The position numbers and the translations under genes were made by a program. 64,000 nt of DNA, taken from positions 62,001 to 126,000 of the forward strand of contig JBLWGC010000182.1 in assembly GCA_048772705.1 (NCBI GenBank). The letters run 5' to 3'. Each line of letters starts with the position of its first letter. Position 1 is the first letter of the stretch. Below are positions 32,187 through 42,397 of the stretch, piece after piece. Source of the stretch: Leidyana gryllorum EB-2025a. Taxonomy: Eukaryota > Apicomplexa. Under the pieces are notes generated by a model, which worked only from the letters and a program-made list of their open reading frames with translations, was not told the origin of the DNA and made no database searches.

Positions 32187-32553
32187 TGAGTGAGTGTTGA
32201 CTTATTTCCCTCCATCGCACCTCGACGCTACAGTCGATAAGATGGCTGCGCTCGCCTCGTGCATCTATCAGTGTAATCATAGATAGTGTCGCATTGCGTT
32301 AGCGGGCAGCTGGAACTTTGCTCAACATGAGTCGGAATTCTGGCCACCGGGGGGTCTGGCCACGCGCGTGTGTTTCTGGATTAGAGTCGGGGCTGATAGA
32401 GTGAGGGAGTGAATGGCGGTGAATGGCGTTCATTGGTGGACTGTGATCGAAAGATCCATAAAAAGTTGAGAACTTTTGTTAGAGCTTTGGTGCTATTCCT
32501 CAACACGGCCCATATTGGCCTCCCTCCAGGTTGATATTACGTGGATCTCACGA

Positions 32554-34104
32554 ATGACAATGTGTGTTGGGATAAAGAAGAGGAGTGAGCCCCAAACTCG
32601 AGGATTTAATGTCCTTGGTGCATTGGTGGCACAAACGGTTGTGGGCCCTACGCAGAATTGTCCGTTGCTGGAGAATCAAGCAGACCCACCTCCCCTACCG
32701 ACACCGGAGACCACTATCGCTCGAGATATCCGGACGAAATTACTCAATAAGCCGTTAACTTACGCGCGGAGGATGTTCGTGTCGAATGGATTTCCACCAC
32801 AGCACATTTGGAGTCATGGCGTCGCGTCTTTATGGGCGCATCCAGTCTTAGAGTCCGCTCCCGAATGCATCGTCCTGCAGCAGCCAAAGAAAGCGCTGGC
32901 GACAATGAAAGTTGCTACTTTGCGCGCGGGCGAAACCCGGGTGTCGACTGACTTGCAGCACCTATACCAACTGGAGTACCGCGTGGTCTCTCCAATACCA
33001 CCAGACCACAGTGTACCGTACTTACGTCTTCTGGAGGAAGCCCTTCCCTGGATACAGCTCTTTCTGGACGAGTGTAACGACTCGGTGCACAATGTCGTTA
33101 CCGCAAATGCCCCGGAAGAACTGATGGTGAACTTCGAGTCCCATTATTGTCTGAGACTCAGGGAGAGGAATGGTCTGATTCTGGTCACTGTATGGAAACC
33201 GCGGCAGGATGCTGCGGCCCGAGAGAGGTTGAGTGAGCAGCGTGCCCGGGAAGCTCGCGTTGAGATACAGCAACAAGTGGATTTTATACAGACCAGGTAC
33301 CCCCTCAGTTCTGTGAAGTACCGACACATTAAGCCATCAAAATATCTGTCCTGTGAAGTGATCAACGGCAGGCTGGCCGCAGGAGTCGCTTCCAAGGAAC
33401 TGTCGAGAACCGAAGAGATGCTGTGGCGGAAGGCACTCCTACCCTTCCAGGCTGACAAAGCCCCACAACCCTTCAAGTACAACGGCTATTTGTTAAAGAC
33501 TTCACTCTATCAAGATGAAACCACCGGAATACACGTCGCTCTGCTCTCCATGAAACCCCCGTCCAAGAACTCAACAACAAATGGTCCGTCGGTCACTCAA
33601 CGCAAGCTGCTCTTCTTCTCGCCATCTTCGGATCCAAACAAACATTCGGCTCTGGTGCCCCAGATGCTCACATTACCGTTGAAGCGGCTCAACACCACCA
33701 CGCCCCCTCTCAGCTCACAGCCACAGGAGACTTCCGCTTCCAAAGCCGACTTGACAACCTCCGAGGAAGAACCCATCTCCTCAATTTCGTCCGTACAACG
33801 CGATCACAGCGGGTCGTTGACATCTGACCGTCACGAAAAGGATGACGAGCTCGACATGGACATCGTGATGCACCTCTTACCCCTCGTGGGAGCTGTATCT
33901 GCCCTCACCCCAGTCGCCAAGATCGCTGTTGTTCCACAGGGCTTCATCACGGGGAAGAAATCAGTGGGCCTTCACGTCGCCAGTCTGGAGCTCGCCAATA
34001 AAGATATTTTGGGCGTCTACTTTTGGCCAGATATGAACAAATGGTTTACGCACTATGAGTCAGCCACAACATGTATTCAGCAGCAGTCGAACACACCAAT
34101 TTAG
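32554..34104 (+). CDS. Tandem-array paralogue 5, unknown family
   Basis: Single exon of about 516 residues from ATG 32554 (MTMCVGIKKRSEP). The hydrophobic N-terminal segment is GFNVLGALVAQTVVG. The central module is SVHNVVTANAPEELMV then NFESHYCLRL near residue 192, followed by a Val-Trp-Lys-Pro strand and a long charged helix. TGIHVALLSMKPPS and KLLFFSPSS (near 33520-33625) form the shared middle strands. The C-terminal module is IVMHLLPLVGAVSALTPVAKI then LELANKDILGVY. A Ser/Thr/Glu-rich linker of about 60 residues separates the middle and last modules. Last copy of the array; about 700 bp of non-coding sequence follows. Confidence 0.75.
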   Translation: MTMCVGIKKRSEPQTRGFNVLGALVAQTVVGPTQNCPLLENQADPPPLPTPETTIARDIRTKLLNKPLTYARRMFVSNGFPPQHIWSHGVASLWAHPVLESAPECIVLQQPKKALATMKVATLRAGETRVSTDLQHLYQLEYRVVSPIPPDHSVPYLRLLEEALPWIQLFLDECNDSVHNVVTANAPEELMVNFESHYCLRLRERNGLILVTVWKPRQDAAARERLSEQRAREARVEIQQQVDFIQTRYPLSSVKYRHIKPSKYLSCEVINGRLAAGVASKELSRTEEMLWRKALLPFQADKAPQPFKYNGYLLKTSLYQDETTGIHVALLSMKPPSKNSTTNGPSVTQRKLLFFSPSSDPNKHSALVPQMLTLPLKRLNTTTPPLSSQPQETSASKADLTTSEEEPISSISSVQRDHSGSLTSDRHEKDDELDMDIVMHLLPLVGAVSALTPVAKIAVVPQGFITGKKSVGLHVASLELANKDILGVYFWPDMNKWFTHYESATTCIQQQSNTPI

Positions 34105-34802
34105 GGATATGGGAGCCACTCATCAACCGGGCAGACAAATATCATGAAAGCCACCATTGGCATCGCCATAGCGTTCCAAAGCACTTCAGTCCGACCTCTC
34201 GCCCCGTCCGACCCAAATGGGACGTCAAGAGAATCAGGCACCCAGTTGGGAGAAGAGGTAACTCACTCCTCTCGGTCGGTCGTCAATGAGCTGAGCTCTC
34301 ACAGACTCCTGGTGTAGTATACCTCACACTACAACCGACCCCTGACATCTGACACACGCCACGCGCCACTCTCACCTAAAATACTTTGGCCGGCCGGCAG
34401 CTGGACACCCGGATCGGTACAAGGGAAGCTGAGAAGGAAGCAGTGGGCTACAGCACAGCGAAGCAGAACAGAAATACAAAATGCAAGATCTCCTTAAACG
34501 AACAGCGAGCGAGTAATCAGCAAATCGAACGAGCTCCTACTGCGTGTAGGGCTGAGTAATGTATGCGCTTCTTTCCGGTTAGCGGTACGCAATCTGTGAG
34601 GAGTGGCATCCCACAAAGGACCAAATTCGTTCGCGCCCGGTCAATCACACATTCGATGGTCGGTCGTGGATAAAAAGCTAGGGCGAAAGGAGGTGATCCG
34701 ACACACACATGCTGATGTGGGCCCGTTTGAGGGTGCGTTTCCGAGATTTTGCCTTTTTGCGTGCATTACTACTTGCCAAGGTTATAGTGTTCAGTGACCA
34801 GG
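34105..34802. other. Intergenic, 698 bp, nothing identified
   Basis: The longest gene-free stretch in the window. No tRNA-like cloverleaf, no long repeat and no splice-consistent frame was found on either strand. It marks the right edge of the paralogue array. Confidence 0.4.
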
Positions 34803-35101
34803 ATGGGAGTTTGCGATGAAGTACTTAGCAGAACCAAGGCCATGGAGGTGGGAAATTTTGACTCAGATGTCTGACTTTCGTTCAGGTCCCCACGCAAGGT
34901 GACAGGGTGATCCTGATCATAGCTGGAATACTACAATTCCCGTTTCCGGGCATCCCCCTGATAATACACGCCATCATTCATCAAGACTGGCCAAATTTGT
35001 GCATTGGTCTTATGCAACTATTCATTCCATTTGTTGGGTGGTTTTGGGGGTGGATTTGGGGGGCATTGATAATCTATAAGGCTTTTCAGCGTTCGGATTG
35101 A
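34803..35101 (+). CDS. Small two-helix membrane protein, Stum/SPEC3-like
   Basis: Two exons, 34803-34847 and 34886-35101, give 86 residues starting MGVCDEVLSRTKAMEV. Two hydrophobic helices are separated by a short polar loop: VILIIAGILQFPFPGIPLII and LCIGLMQLFIPFVGWFWGWI followed by WGALIIYKAF. The FPG turn, the Gln in the second helix and the VGWxWxxxWG end match the Stum/SPEC3 domain pattern. In Drosophila, Stum is needed for mechanosensing in some neurons; SPEC3 is a sea-urchin ciliary protein. The role in a protist is unknown, though a ciliary one would be consistent. The intron is only 38 nt. Confidence 0.55.
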
Positions 35102-35234
35102 AGGTGCATGCGCGAATGAAAAACCTGTGAAGGGGGAAAATTTTTGTGCGTCTCTGTACTGTGTCCCAGACTGACTTGGCCATCGCTGACAGGTTACCTG
35201 TCACCGGTCGTTCGAGTCGCCTGGCCGACGGGGC

Positions 35235-36625
35235 ATGCTGTCGCAGGCTGATGACACTAGTAAGCGGGCTTTTCGGGTAGGGTTAGTGGTTTGTTAGTAT
35301 CGCGCAGCAGGTCTCTGCGAAAGAGAGCTGCTTCCGATGTGAGGAGACCTCCGAAGCGAGCACGGTTGACTCCCTCAACTCTGAAGGCTTTGGCAGAGCG
35401 CGAGGAGGGCGGCGAGGACGCAGTGTTGGCGCTGAAGCGGCGAGCTCGTGCTTTGGAGGCTGAACGGAGCCGGAGCACGATTGCGGTGGCTGCTGTTGAT
35501 ACGGCTGACGAACGGATTGTGAATGGTCGGCGACGAGGTGCCTTGAACATCAAGCGCATGTGGGCGAAGCCGGAGCAGCAGCTGCGGGAAAAGGGTCCTT
35601 TTCTGCGACGGGTTCTGGCATCAGCCCGGGAGCGAGGCGAGGTGACAGACTTTTCATATGCGTTGTTGCTGGAGGTGCTGGCAGAGGTGATGGAGGCGCC
35701 AGCTTCACCCTCCACAGTTGCCACAACGACCACAAATTCTCCTTCGATGGATGCTGACCCACTAGATTTGGACTTGGTGGACGAAGCTGAAGTCGTATTG
35801 CCGAGCTCGCAAAACTCCACTCAGCAGCAGCCGTTGTTGAACTCCTCCGAGCTGATGTACCAGTCAGAAGCTGCGGCTCGACAGTCGTCCTATAAGCGAG
35901 GACATCTCGACCAGGTACACGCGGTGGGCGTGGGTGTGGGTTTAGTGTGTCACTCGCCCTTTGACGCCGCATATGTAGTGAGTGAGGAGCCACCGCATTA
36001 CAGCGGACCGAGCAGACGCGAACTGCGTCCGTTGAGGCTGTCCCGCGATGTGATTGACCCTTCCAGTGGTGTTCAAAAGGGAATGGCTATTCGCGATCTG
36101 AACATGCCCGGCTTTGTCCGAGCATTTATTACATCTCTCTGTTCTGGGTTCCAGGGCGAGGCGGACGCTGGTCTGCAGAGAGCGGCTCTGGAAGCTTTGG
36201 CACGGTGTCATTCGCGTCTCCTAGCAGCTGAACACCATCGCGAACAACAACAACAACCCCCTCCTGTCGTTGCTGCCGGTGGTACTGCTACTGCAGAGAC
36301 CCCATTCTCGGTCGAAGACCGACAACTACTAAACATCGTGAATGCGTGTTGGGATTTGGGAGTGTGTGAGACCACCAAGGCGAGGCGCAAAGAGTCAAGC
36401 GAGCTCTATAAAAGACTAGCAAGGGCGTTGGATCAACGGGCGGCCCCTGCAGACCGGCTGTTCCAAACCTCCAACAAGTCCTCTCGACCCCGTACTTACA
36501 GAGGCACAGAGCCGCCTCTGTACATGCGGGGCTCACTCTCCAAGCATATGTACGGAGACGGCACCAACATCTTCCGTGGACCCCGATACCATACCAGTTT
36601 GGCGGCATACGACCCCTATTCATAG
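35235..36625 (+). CDS. Basic/low-complexity protein, unknown
   Basis: The start is probably ATG 35235 (MLSQADDT), spliced over a 37-nt intron (35260-35296, gtaagc to ttag) into ISRSRSLRKRAAS; the second exon then runs open to TAG 36623-36625, about 450 residues. The N-terminal 90 residues are Arg/Lys-rich, with a possible nuclear localisation signal (RRPPKRARLTP). A helical block at residues 90-145 (FLRRVLASARERGEVTDFSY) is followed by a disordered region and further helices rich in Arg/Ala/Leu. The C-terminal 40 residues are rich in Tyr, Arg and Gly and look conserved in style (LYMRGSLSKHMYGDGTNIF). I do not recognise the family; nuclear location is only suggested by charge. Confidence 0.6.
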
Positions 36626-36725
36626 CAAAAACCAAAAGCGGTGTCTCTCGTGTGTCGTTTGTAAGGCGTTCTTTTGTGAGAAACGATCAATCTACTAATT
36701 ATTAGAGCTTCTTTCTTCGTTCCCA

Positions 36726-38157
36726 ATGAGAGAGATCCTGCACGTTCAAGCCGGTCAGTGTGGCAACCAGATCGGAGGGAAGTTCTGGGAGGTAATTTCC
36801 GATGAGCACGCCATCACCCAGGATGGATCCTACGAAGGCGACCAGAACATCCAACTTGAACGCATTCGTGTCTTCTACAATGAAGCCTCCAATGGCCGAT
36901 ACGTCCCGAGGGCGGTGCTGGTTGACTTGGAGCCCGGCACCATGGACGCCATCAAAGGTTCACGGTTCGGCCAGCTCTTCCGACCGGACAATTTTGTCTT
37001 TGGGCAGTCGGGTGCGGGCAACTGTTGGGCCAAAGGTTACTACACGGATGGTGCGGAGTTGATCGAGCAGGTCCTCGAGGTAATCCGTAAGGAAGCTGAG
37101 GGCTGTGACTGTCTGCAAGGCTTCCAAGTCACCCAGTCTCTCGGTGGAGGTACTGGTTCCGGACTTGGAACGCTGATGATCTCGAAAGTTCGCGAGGAGT
37201 TCCCCGACAGAATCATGCAGACCTTCTCGGTCTTCCCGAGTCCGAAAGTTTCCGACACTGTGGTTGAGCCGTACAACGCCACACTCTCCGTCCATCAGCT
37301 GGTGGAAAATGCGGACGCTGTACAAGTGATTGACAACGAAGCCCTCTACGACATTTGTCTTCGCACTTTGAAGCTCACTGCTCCCAAATACGGTAAGTAC
37401 CGATCCGAGTTTCAAACGCTTTCACCCCACCACAGGCGACTTGAACCATTTGGTATCGTTTGCCATGTCTGGCGTGACTGCTGGTCTGCGTTTCCCTGGC
37501 CAACTTAACTCTGATCTGCGCAAGATGTGTGTCAACCTGATCCCCTTCCCGAGACTTCACTTCTTCATGATCGGTTTCGCTCCCTTGTTTGGCCGCGGTG
37601 CTGCTCAATACCGCTCTGTGACTGTGCCGGAGCTGACTCAACAACTGTTCGACTCCAAGAATATGATGTGCGCGAGTGATCCTCGTCACGGCCGTTACCT
37701 GACTGCCAACGTTATTTTCCGCGGGAAATTGTCGACAAAGGAGATGGACGACCAAATGCTCAACGTTCAGAACAAGAATTCCACCTACTTTGTCGAGTGG
37801 ATCCCCAACAACATCAAATCGGCTGTTTGTGACATTCCTCCCAGAGGACTCGATCTCTCGGCTACTTTCATTGGCAACTCTACCGCCATTCAAGAGATGT
37901 TCAAACGTGTCAATGAGCAGTTCACTGCTATGTTCAGGAGAAAAGCTTTCTTGCACTGGTAAGGCGGGAGCAGCACCAACAACAAAACGCCCCACACTCG
38001 CAGGTACATTGGAGAGGGTATGGATGAGATGGAGTTCACAGAGGCAGAATCCAACATGAACGATTTGGTTTCTGAGTATCGTCAGTACCAAGATGCTGCA
38101 CTGGATGATGACGAAGCGTACTTGGATGAGGATGAGGGTGGTGCCTATCAACACTAG
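36726..38157 (+). CDS. Beta-tubulin
   Basis: Three exons (36726-37392, 37436-37958, 38004-38157) give about 447 residues. It starts MREI, the motif that triggers co-translational tubulin mRNA decay, and has the GTP loop [10 protein letters not shown], the T5/H6 region and an acidic C-terminal tail ending EDEGGAYQH. It polymerises with alpha-tubulin into microtubules. Counting from Met1, residue 167 is Phe, 198 is Ala and 200 is Gln. Most beta-tubulins have Glu198; Ala198 is the classical benzimidazole-resistance substitution in fungi and worms. Gln200 is, from memory, shared with Toxoplasma. Other departures: TAGLRFPG for the usual Tx[18 protein letters not shown] for PLTSRGSQQYRA. These changes near the colchicine and taxane sites suggest a divergent isotype, while all nucleotide-binding motifs are intact. 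Confidence 0.96.
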
Positions 38158-38401
38158 AGATAGAATTGTGTCGTTTGCCGCTAGAGCGGCGGTCTTCTCT
38201 CCTTGATCTTGATGATGATGACGACAAACCGTTAGCCATCTATCTGGCTCTCTTTATATATTAGTAGCGGACTCTTTGTCTCTTTTGAGCACTCTCGTCA
38301 AGTCTCGTCCTCAAGTCTCGTCTCAACTCTGGCCAAGTGGTCTCTTTCTGGCCACTCTGTTTCCCCCTCTTTCTCTCTCGCTCTGTTTCTCTCTCACAAT
38401 C

Positions 38402-38817
38402 TCAGCTGGTGGTGGTCTCATCGTCTCGTGGACAACGGCACTTTCCCTTTTGTTGGCAACCGCCCGCCGGCTTCTTGTTTTTCGGTTTGCGGTCGTCATC
38501 ATCATTGTCTGACTCTGAAGAGGATTCCGAGTCGCTCTCCCCAAACGGACGGGGTTTGTGATATTGGCAACAGACTGTTGACGGAGGGACATTATTAGTG
38601 GCGGGGATCAGTCTCGGGTCTCAGACTTACTTTTCGATGATTTTCTACCAGCGTGTTCGTTGTCCACCACGTCCTGTGTCCAACTCACACTTTTCCTCGG
38701 CACTTTGAGCTCAATTATAGAGACGTCTCCATCTTGTGGTGGGGATTGCTGCTGCTGCTGCTGTGGTGGAGGCCGAGTAGTGGTTGAGGTCGCAGTTGCT
38801 GCTGTTGTCCTGTTCAT
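38402..38817 (-). CDS. Protein phosphatase 1 inhibitor-3 homologue (PPP1R11/Ypi1)
   Basis: Two exons, 38817-38631 and 38574-38402, give about 119 residues. After a Thr/Pro/Gln-rich start comes VPRKSVSWTQDVVDNEHAG followed by RKSSK and ICCQYHKPRPFGESDSES, which matches the inhibitor-3 core: the PP1-docking KVEW-type site (here SVSW), the VDNEHMG/RRSSK block and the CCC..KPRxFGES block. An acidic stretch (DNDDDD) and a Cys-rich end (CQQKGKCRC) follow as in the animal protein. Inhibitor-3 binds and restrains nuclear PP1 catalytic subunits; the human protein also has E3 ubiquitin-ligase activity linked to its cysteines. The gene converges on beta-tubulin and is divergent from UFD1, whose start is 190 bp away. 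Confidence 0.85.
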
Positions 38818-39007
38818 TGGGGTAAAAATTTGTTTGAAGGGGCCGCAGGTAGTGAGCGAGTGTCCAAGAAGAAGGACACAATATAATGGTGGGCGCGGAA
38901 GCTATGATTGACAAAATATTGAACAGTGGAACTTTGTTAATCACCTCCGAGAGAACTTTCTCAATGAGGACGGCGGCGGACAATACGCTTTCAACCGACT
39001 TGGAGGG

Positions 39008-40422
39008 ATGAATAATAGTCCACTCGCTCCAGCTGGTGGCGGCAGCCCGGGTGATGGGGAAAGATGGGAAAGATACTTTCGCTGCTATTCTCCCAGCTTT
39101 GCCAATAAACCAGAGTTGGAACGCGGGAATAAGAGTGAGATTACACAGACGAATGTCAACGTCGGCCTGCAATGTATATGTGACTGCTGTCTATGTGCTG
39201 CGTCCGTATACCTTGTCCGAAAAGGAAGATCGGTATGATCACACTTGCTTTTTAGTTCTGCTCCCACAGTCGGCTTTGGATAGTCTCGCGAGAATGAACG
39301 TATCGTGGCCAATGTTGTTCGAACTCAATGAGACAGCGACTGGCAGAAACACTCACTGCGGCGTCCTTGAGTTCATAGCAGAAGAAGGCACCTGCAATTT
39401 ACCTTATTGGGTAGGTGCGATGTGTGCGCAACGTGCGCTCTTCATGAATCCTCATTCCTCAGATGATGAAGAATATATTGGGTGTAGATGAAGGCGCTCT
39501 CATCCGAGTCACCAACACCAGTCTCCAAAAGGGGACATACGTCAAACTCCAACCTGCCACAAGTAACTTCTTGGATATTACTAATCCTCGCGCTGTGTAA
39601 GCCCCTTTGTGCGACTCTGCTCCCTACAACTCCCGAATCTCTAATGAGACTATCCCCTCTCGAACAACTTTTCGAGCCTTTGGGAACGCTGTTGAACGTC
39701 GTGTTGAACGCTCTGTTATCCCCCCCTTCCTCCTCTCCCTCGCCCCCACACGGCTTTTGACACTGAGTTTCACCTACACAGACTGGAGAACGCGTTACGT
39801 CATTTTGCTGCGTTGACGACCGGAGACGTCATCTCTATCCCATACAATGATCAGATCTTCGAGATCGAGATTGTCGAAACCAAGCCGACACGGGCTATCT
39901 CGATCATCGAAACGGATGTCGACGTCGACTTTATGCCTCCCAAGGACTATGTTGAACCCGTACCTGTGAACAGAGGCTCGACAGTGCCCTCTGAGCCTCT
40001 GCCGACTGAGGAAGACGATGACGAGGAGGACGACGAAGATAACCGCCCCCGATTTGTGAGTCACATCATGGGGGGTTCACTACTATATATAACCCTCTCA
40101 GATGGTCTTTGACGGTTCGGGCAGTCGGTTGGATGGCAAACCTGTCACAGCCGGCGACGAGGCCCAATCGGTTGCTGCAGAGAGCGAGATGAGTCGCGTA
40201 AACCCAGAACCCTGGACCGAACGGATCGACGGAGGTGTTCGGGTGAGTGATCTGCGGCTTTGGACGACTAATGTCTCTGTCTGTATGTAGCGCAAGAATC
40301 AGCGGTACTTGGATCTGGTAGCTAAAGGGCAGGTCAAGCAGTATACGGCTTCTGGGAGTGGGGGTAGTGGTGGACCGTCGACCAGCGTGTTTCAAGGGTC
40401 AGGTAATCGTCTTGACTTGTGA
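39008..40422 (+). CDS. UFD1: UFD1, p97/Cdc48 ubiquitin-recruiting adaptor
   Basis: Six exons give about 320 residues. Exon 1 (ATG 39008) encodes RYFRCYSPSFANKPELE, the start of the UFD1 fold; after a 123-nt intron come LPQSALDSLARMNVSWPMLF, THCGVLEFIAEEGTCNLPYW, LQPATSNFLDITNPRAVLEN and ALTTGDVISIPYND, an almost complete family signature. A further intron near 39597-39780 is 184 nt, long for this window. The C-terminal third is acidic (EEDDDEEDDEDN) then polar, the region that in other species binds Npl4 and Cdc48. UFD1-Npl4 unfolds polyubiquitinated substrates with the p97 ATPase, chiefly in ER-associated degradation; alveolates also have a plastid ERAD copy, but no targeting leader is seen here, so this is the cytosolic form. 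Confidence 0.93.
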
Positions 40423-40745
40423 GAGAGGCTGCTTTGCTAAGAGTGTTCGTTTCACGATGCATTCATTAAGCGATTGGTCGGTTGGTTGGTTGATTGATGA
40501 TGAGGAGGATGTAAAAAAACAAAACCGGATTGATAGGTAGAACGTGTGAGCAATCAGGCCGAACGAGCCTGGTCTTCAACAAAGAGTGTGTCTATTCAAT
40601 TTGATACTTATATAGACCTCTTGTACACGCATCCTAATTCGCACGATACAGAAGTGATCTCGCGGTCATCAATATATATGACCCTTCTGTACCCAATTTT
40701 CCTAACATTTGTCAATACATAATATGGGAGTAGCCCTTCAGAAAG
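40423..40745. other. Intergenic, 323 bp, nothing identified
   Basis: 3' flank of UFD1 and upstream region of a small open frame. No RNA gene or repeat seen. Confidence 0.4.
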
Positions 40746-40982
40746 ATGACAGGCAGAGACGCGATTAAATGGACTCTCGTACGGCCGCGTAGTACGGCGC
40801 CTAAAAGAGAGCCTGTCCGCAATCTCTGGGAGGGGGAAGAGGAGGCTTTGCAATCTTCCTCTGCGCACTCTCTCGATCTTGAGACACTATGCTCGGTGAA
40901 CGGGCCTCCAGATGTGACACTGGAAGGCACCGAACAGAGACCGAGAAAAGGGAGAGGTCGTCCAATTCAGGGATTCAGATAG
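40746..40982 (+). CDS. Possible small basic protein with an AT-hook-like end
   Basis: A 78-codon frame with an ATG start (MTGRDAIKWTLVRPRS) and a C-terminus RKGRGRPIQGFR that contains the GRP core of an AT-hook. No introns and no relatives I recognise. It lies between UFD1 and the convergent ENT transporter, 47 bp from the latter's stop. It may be spurious. Confidence 0.3.
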   Translation: MTGRDAIKWTLVRPRSTAPKREPVRNLWEGEEEALQSSSAHSLDLETLCSVNGPPDVTLEGTEQRPRKGRGRPIQGFR

Positions 40983-41029
40983 ATATACCAAACGGTGGGA
41001 GGGAGGGAGGAATGAACGAACGGAATTCT

Positions 41030-42304
41030 CTAAGCCAACTTCGCAAGCCACAGACCAGCAGCGATGGCAAAGACCAGCAGCGAGACAGCCATTGTAGAAG
41101 CTCGCGCCTTATCCGCACCCTTGTCCACTGTCTCACTGACGCGACACATGTAAATGGTCGCATACCATCCATTGGAGAGAGATAAGCAGGCCATCAACAA
41201 TACTTGGACACCGTAGTTGTGGAGAATGTTGTCGGGATGAATGTACTTGATAGTAATGAACAGTACCAGCAGGACCACTCTCAGGGCGTTGAGACCTGTC
41301 ACAGTCTTCCGTCCGAACAAGAAAACCCCAGCCAGGTTGGGGATATATCGCCCCAGAACATCACCGATTTGGAATACTCCCGTCAAAATGTCGTTTTCCT
41401 TGATGCTGCGTTGCCATCCATAAGGCCCAATATTCGGATATGCCATCATACTGAGACCAATCAGGAAAGCCAACCCAACTTGCATCAACCAAGTGCTCTT
41501 GAACACCATCCAGTAAGGACTGGCTTCCTCGTTCGATGAGGGGTCCCCAACTTGCTCGCTGTTGTTACCCGTGGAGGCCGAACGCAACAGACCCTCTTCC
41601 GCCTTGGCAGCCAATTGGTCAGCAGACGAGGGGCTGGCCGGGTTTTGGATACGATTTAGCGCAGACTGAACAAACGGCTCCCGGGTCAGAGTCCAGAAGG
41701 CTGTGGCCGATGGAATTGCAAGGAGGGCAGCAATACCAAAGTGACACCATAATGCCCCCTGGATACCGCCGTCGGTCTCGACCGAGAATATTGCTTGACT
41801 GAACAGCATCCAGAAAGCAAATGTCAAGATACCGCAGGCGCCGTATCCCAAACTGATCCAACCACCGTATTGGCGCGGAAGGATCACTCCGAAGGCAAAA
41901 CCGCTGACCTGGACCAACATGGTGGCGAAACCAGCCACACATGCGGAGATGATCAAAAGAGTGATCCCCAGAGTTCCGTCGACTTGTGTGGCGATAACAG
42001 GGAACAGTAGACACATCACGGCCAACATGATACTCCCAATGAGGTTGTAGCTTCGTTTCAGAGCTCCCTTGTAGGAGAACCACAACGATGTCACAAAAGC
42101 TATCGTTGAGTAAGATGCAGTGAAAGTATCGCCCAGCCAGCTGGTCCCCTCATATCGCACTAGCACGACACTGTAAAGAGCGTTCAGAACAGCGTTCCAG
42201 TAGTACAAAGCGAAGGTTCCTGTCAACAAAAACGTGAACAGGCATCGGCGATGTTGGCTGGGTGTCATTTGGGTGGCTTTTGCTTCCTTCTCCACCATTG
42301 TCAT
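41030..42304 (-). CDS. Equilibrative nucleoside transporter (SLC29/ENT family)
   Basis: One exon of 424 residues with eleven predicted helices. The first helix pair FTFLLTGTFALYYWNAVLNA matches the ENT opening, and the late helices hold the family's GDVLGRYIPNL motif (helix 8) and a following Gly-rich stretch. A cytoplasmic loop of about 65 residues, Ser/Asn/Glu-rich, separates helices 6 and 7, as in other ENTs. These proteins carry nucleosides or nucleobases across the plasma membrane. Parasitic alveolates that cannot make purines depend on them for purine salvage; whether that holds here is inference. The start codon is 93 bp from the divergent Na+/H+ exchanger gene. Confidence 0.9.
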   Translation of the reverse strand: MTMVEKEAKATQMTPSQHRRCLFTFLLTGTFALYYWNAVLNALYSVVLVRYEGTSWLGDTFTASYSTIAFVTSLWFSYKGALKRSYNLIGSIMLAVMCLLFPVIATQVDGTLGITLLIISACVAGFATMLVQVSGFAFGVILPRQYGGWISLGYGACGILTFAFWMLFSQAIFSVETDGGIQGALWCHFGIAALLAIPSATAFWTLTREPFVQSALNRIQNPASPSSADQLAAKAEEGLLRSASTGNNSEQVGDPSSNEEASPYWMVFKSTWLMQVGLAFLIGLSMMAYPNIGPYGWQRSIKENDILTGVFQIGDVLGRYIPNLAGVFLFGRKTVTGLNALRVVLLVLFITIKYIHPDNILHNYGVQVLLMACLSLSNGWYATIYMCRVSETVDKGADKARASTMAVSLLVFAIAAGLWLAKLA

Positions 42305-42397
42305 TATCTTCCCTCTTGGCGAAAACGCTAAAAAAACGCAAAAGATAATTGCTTTCTCTCAACCTGGTATATCCTGCGCTGGGAGGCAAAACAAAGC

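Noticed and set aside
38711-39172. 153-codon - strand frame opposite UFD1 exon 1
   Set aside because: The + strand encodes UFD1 sequence here; the - frame has no supporting features and overlaps the true PPP1R11-like gene out of frame.
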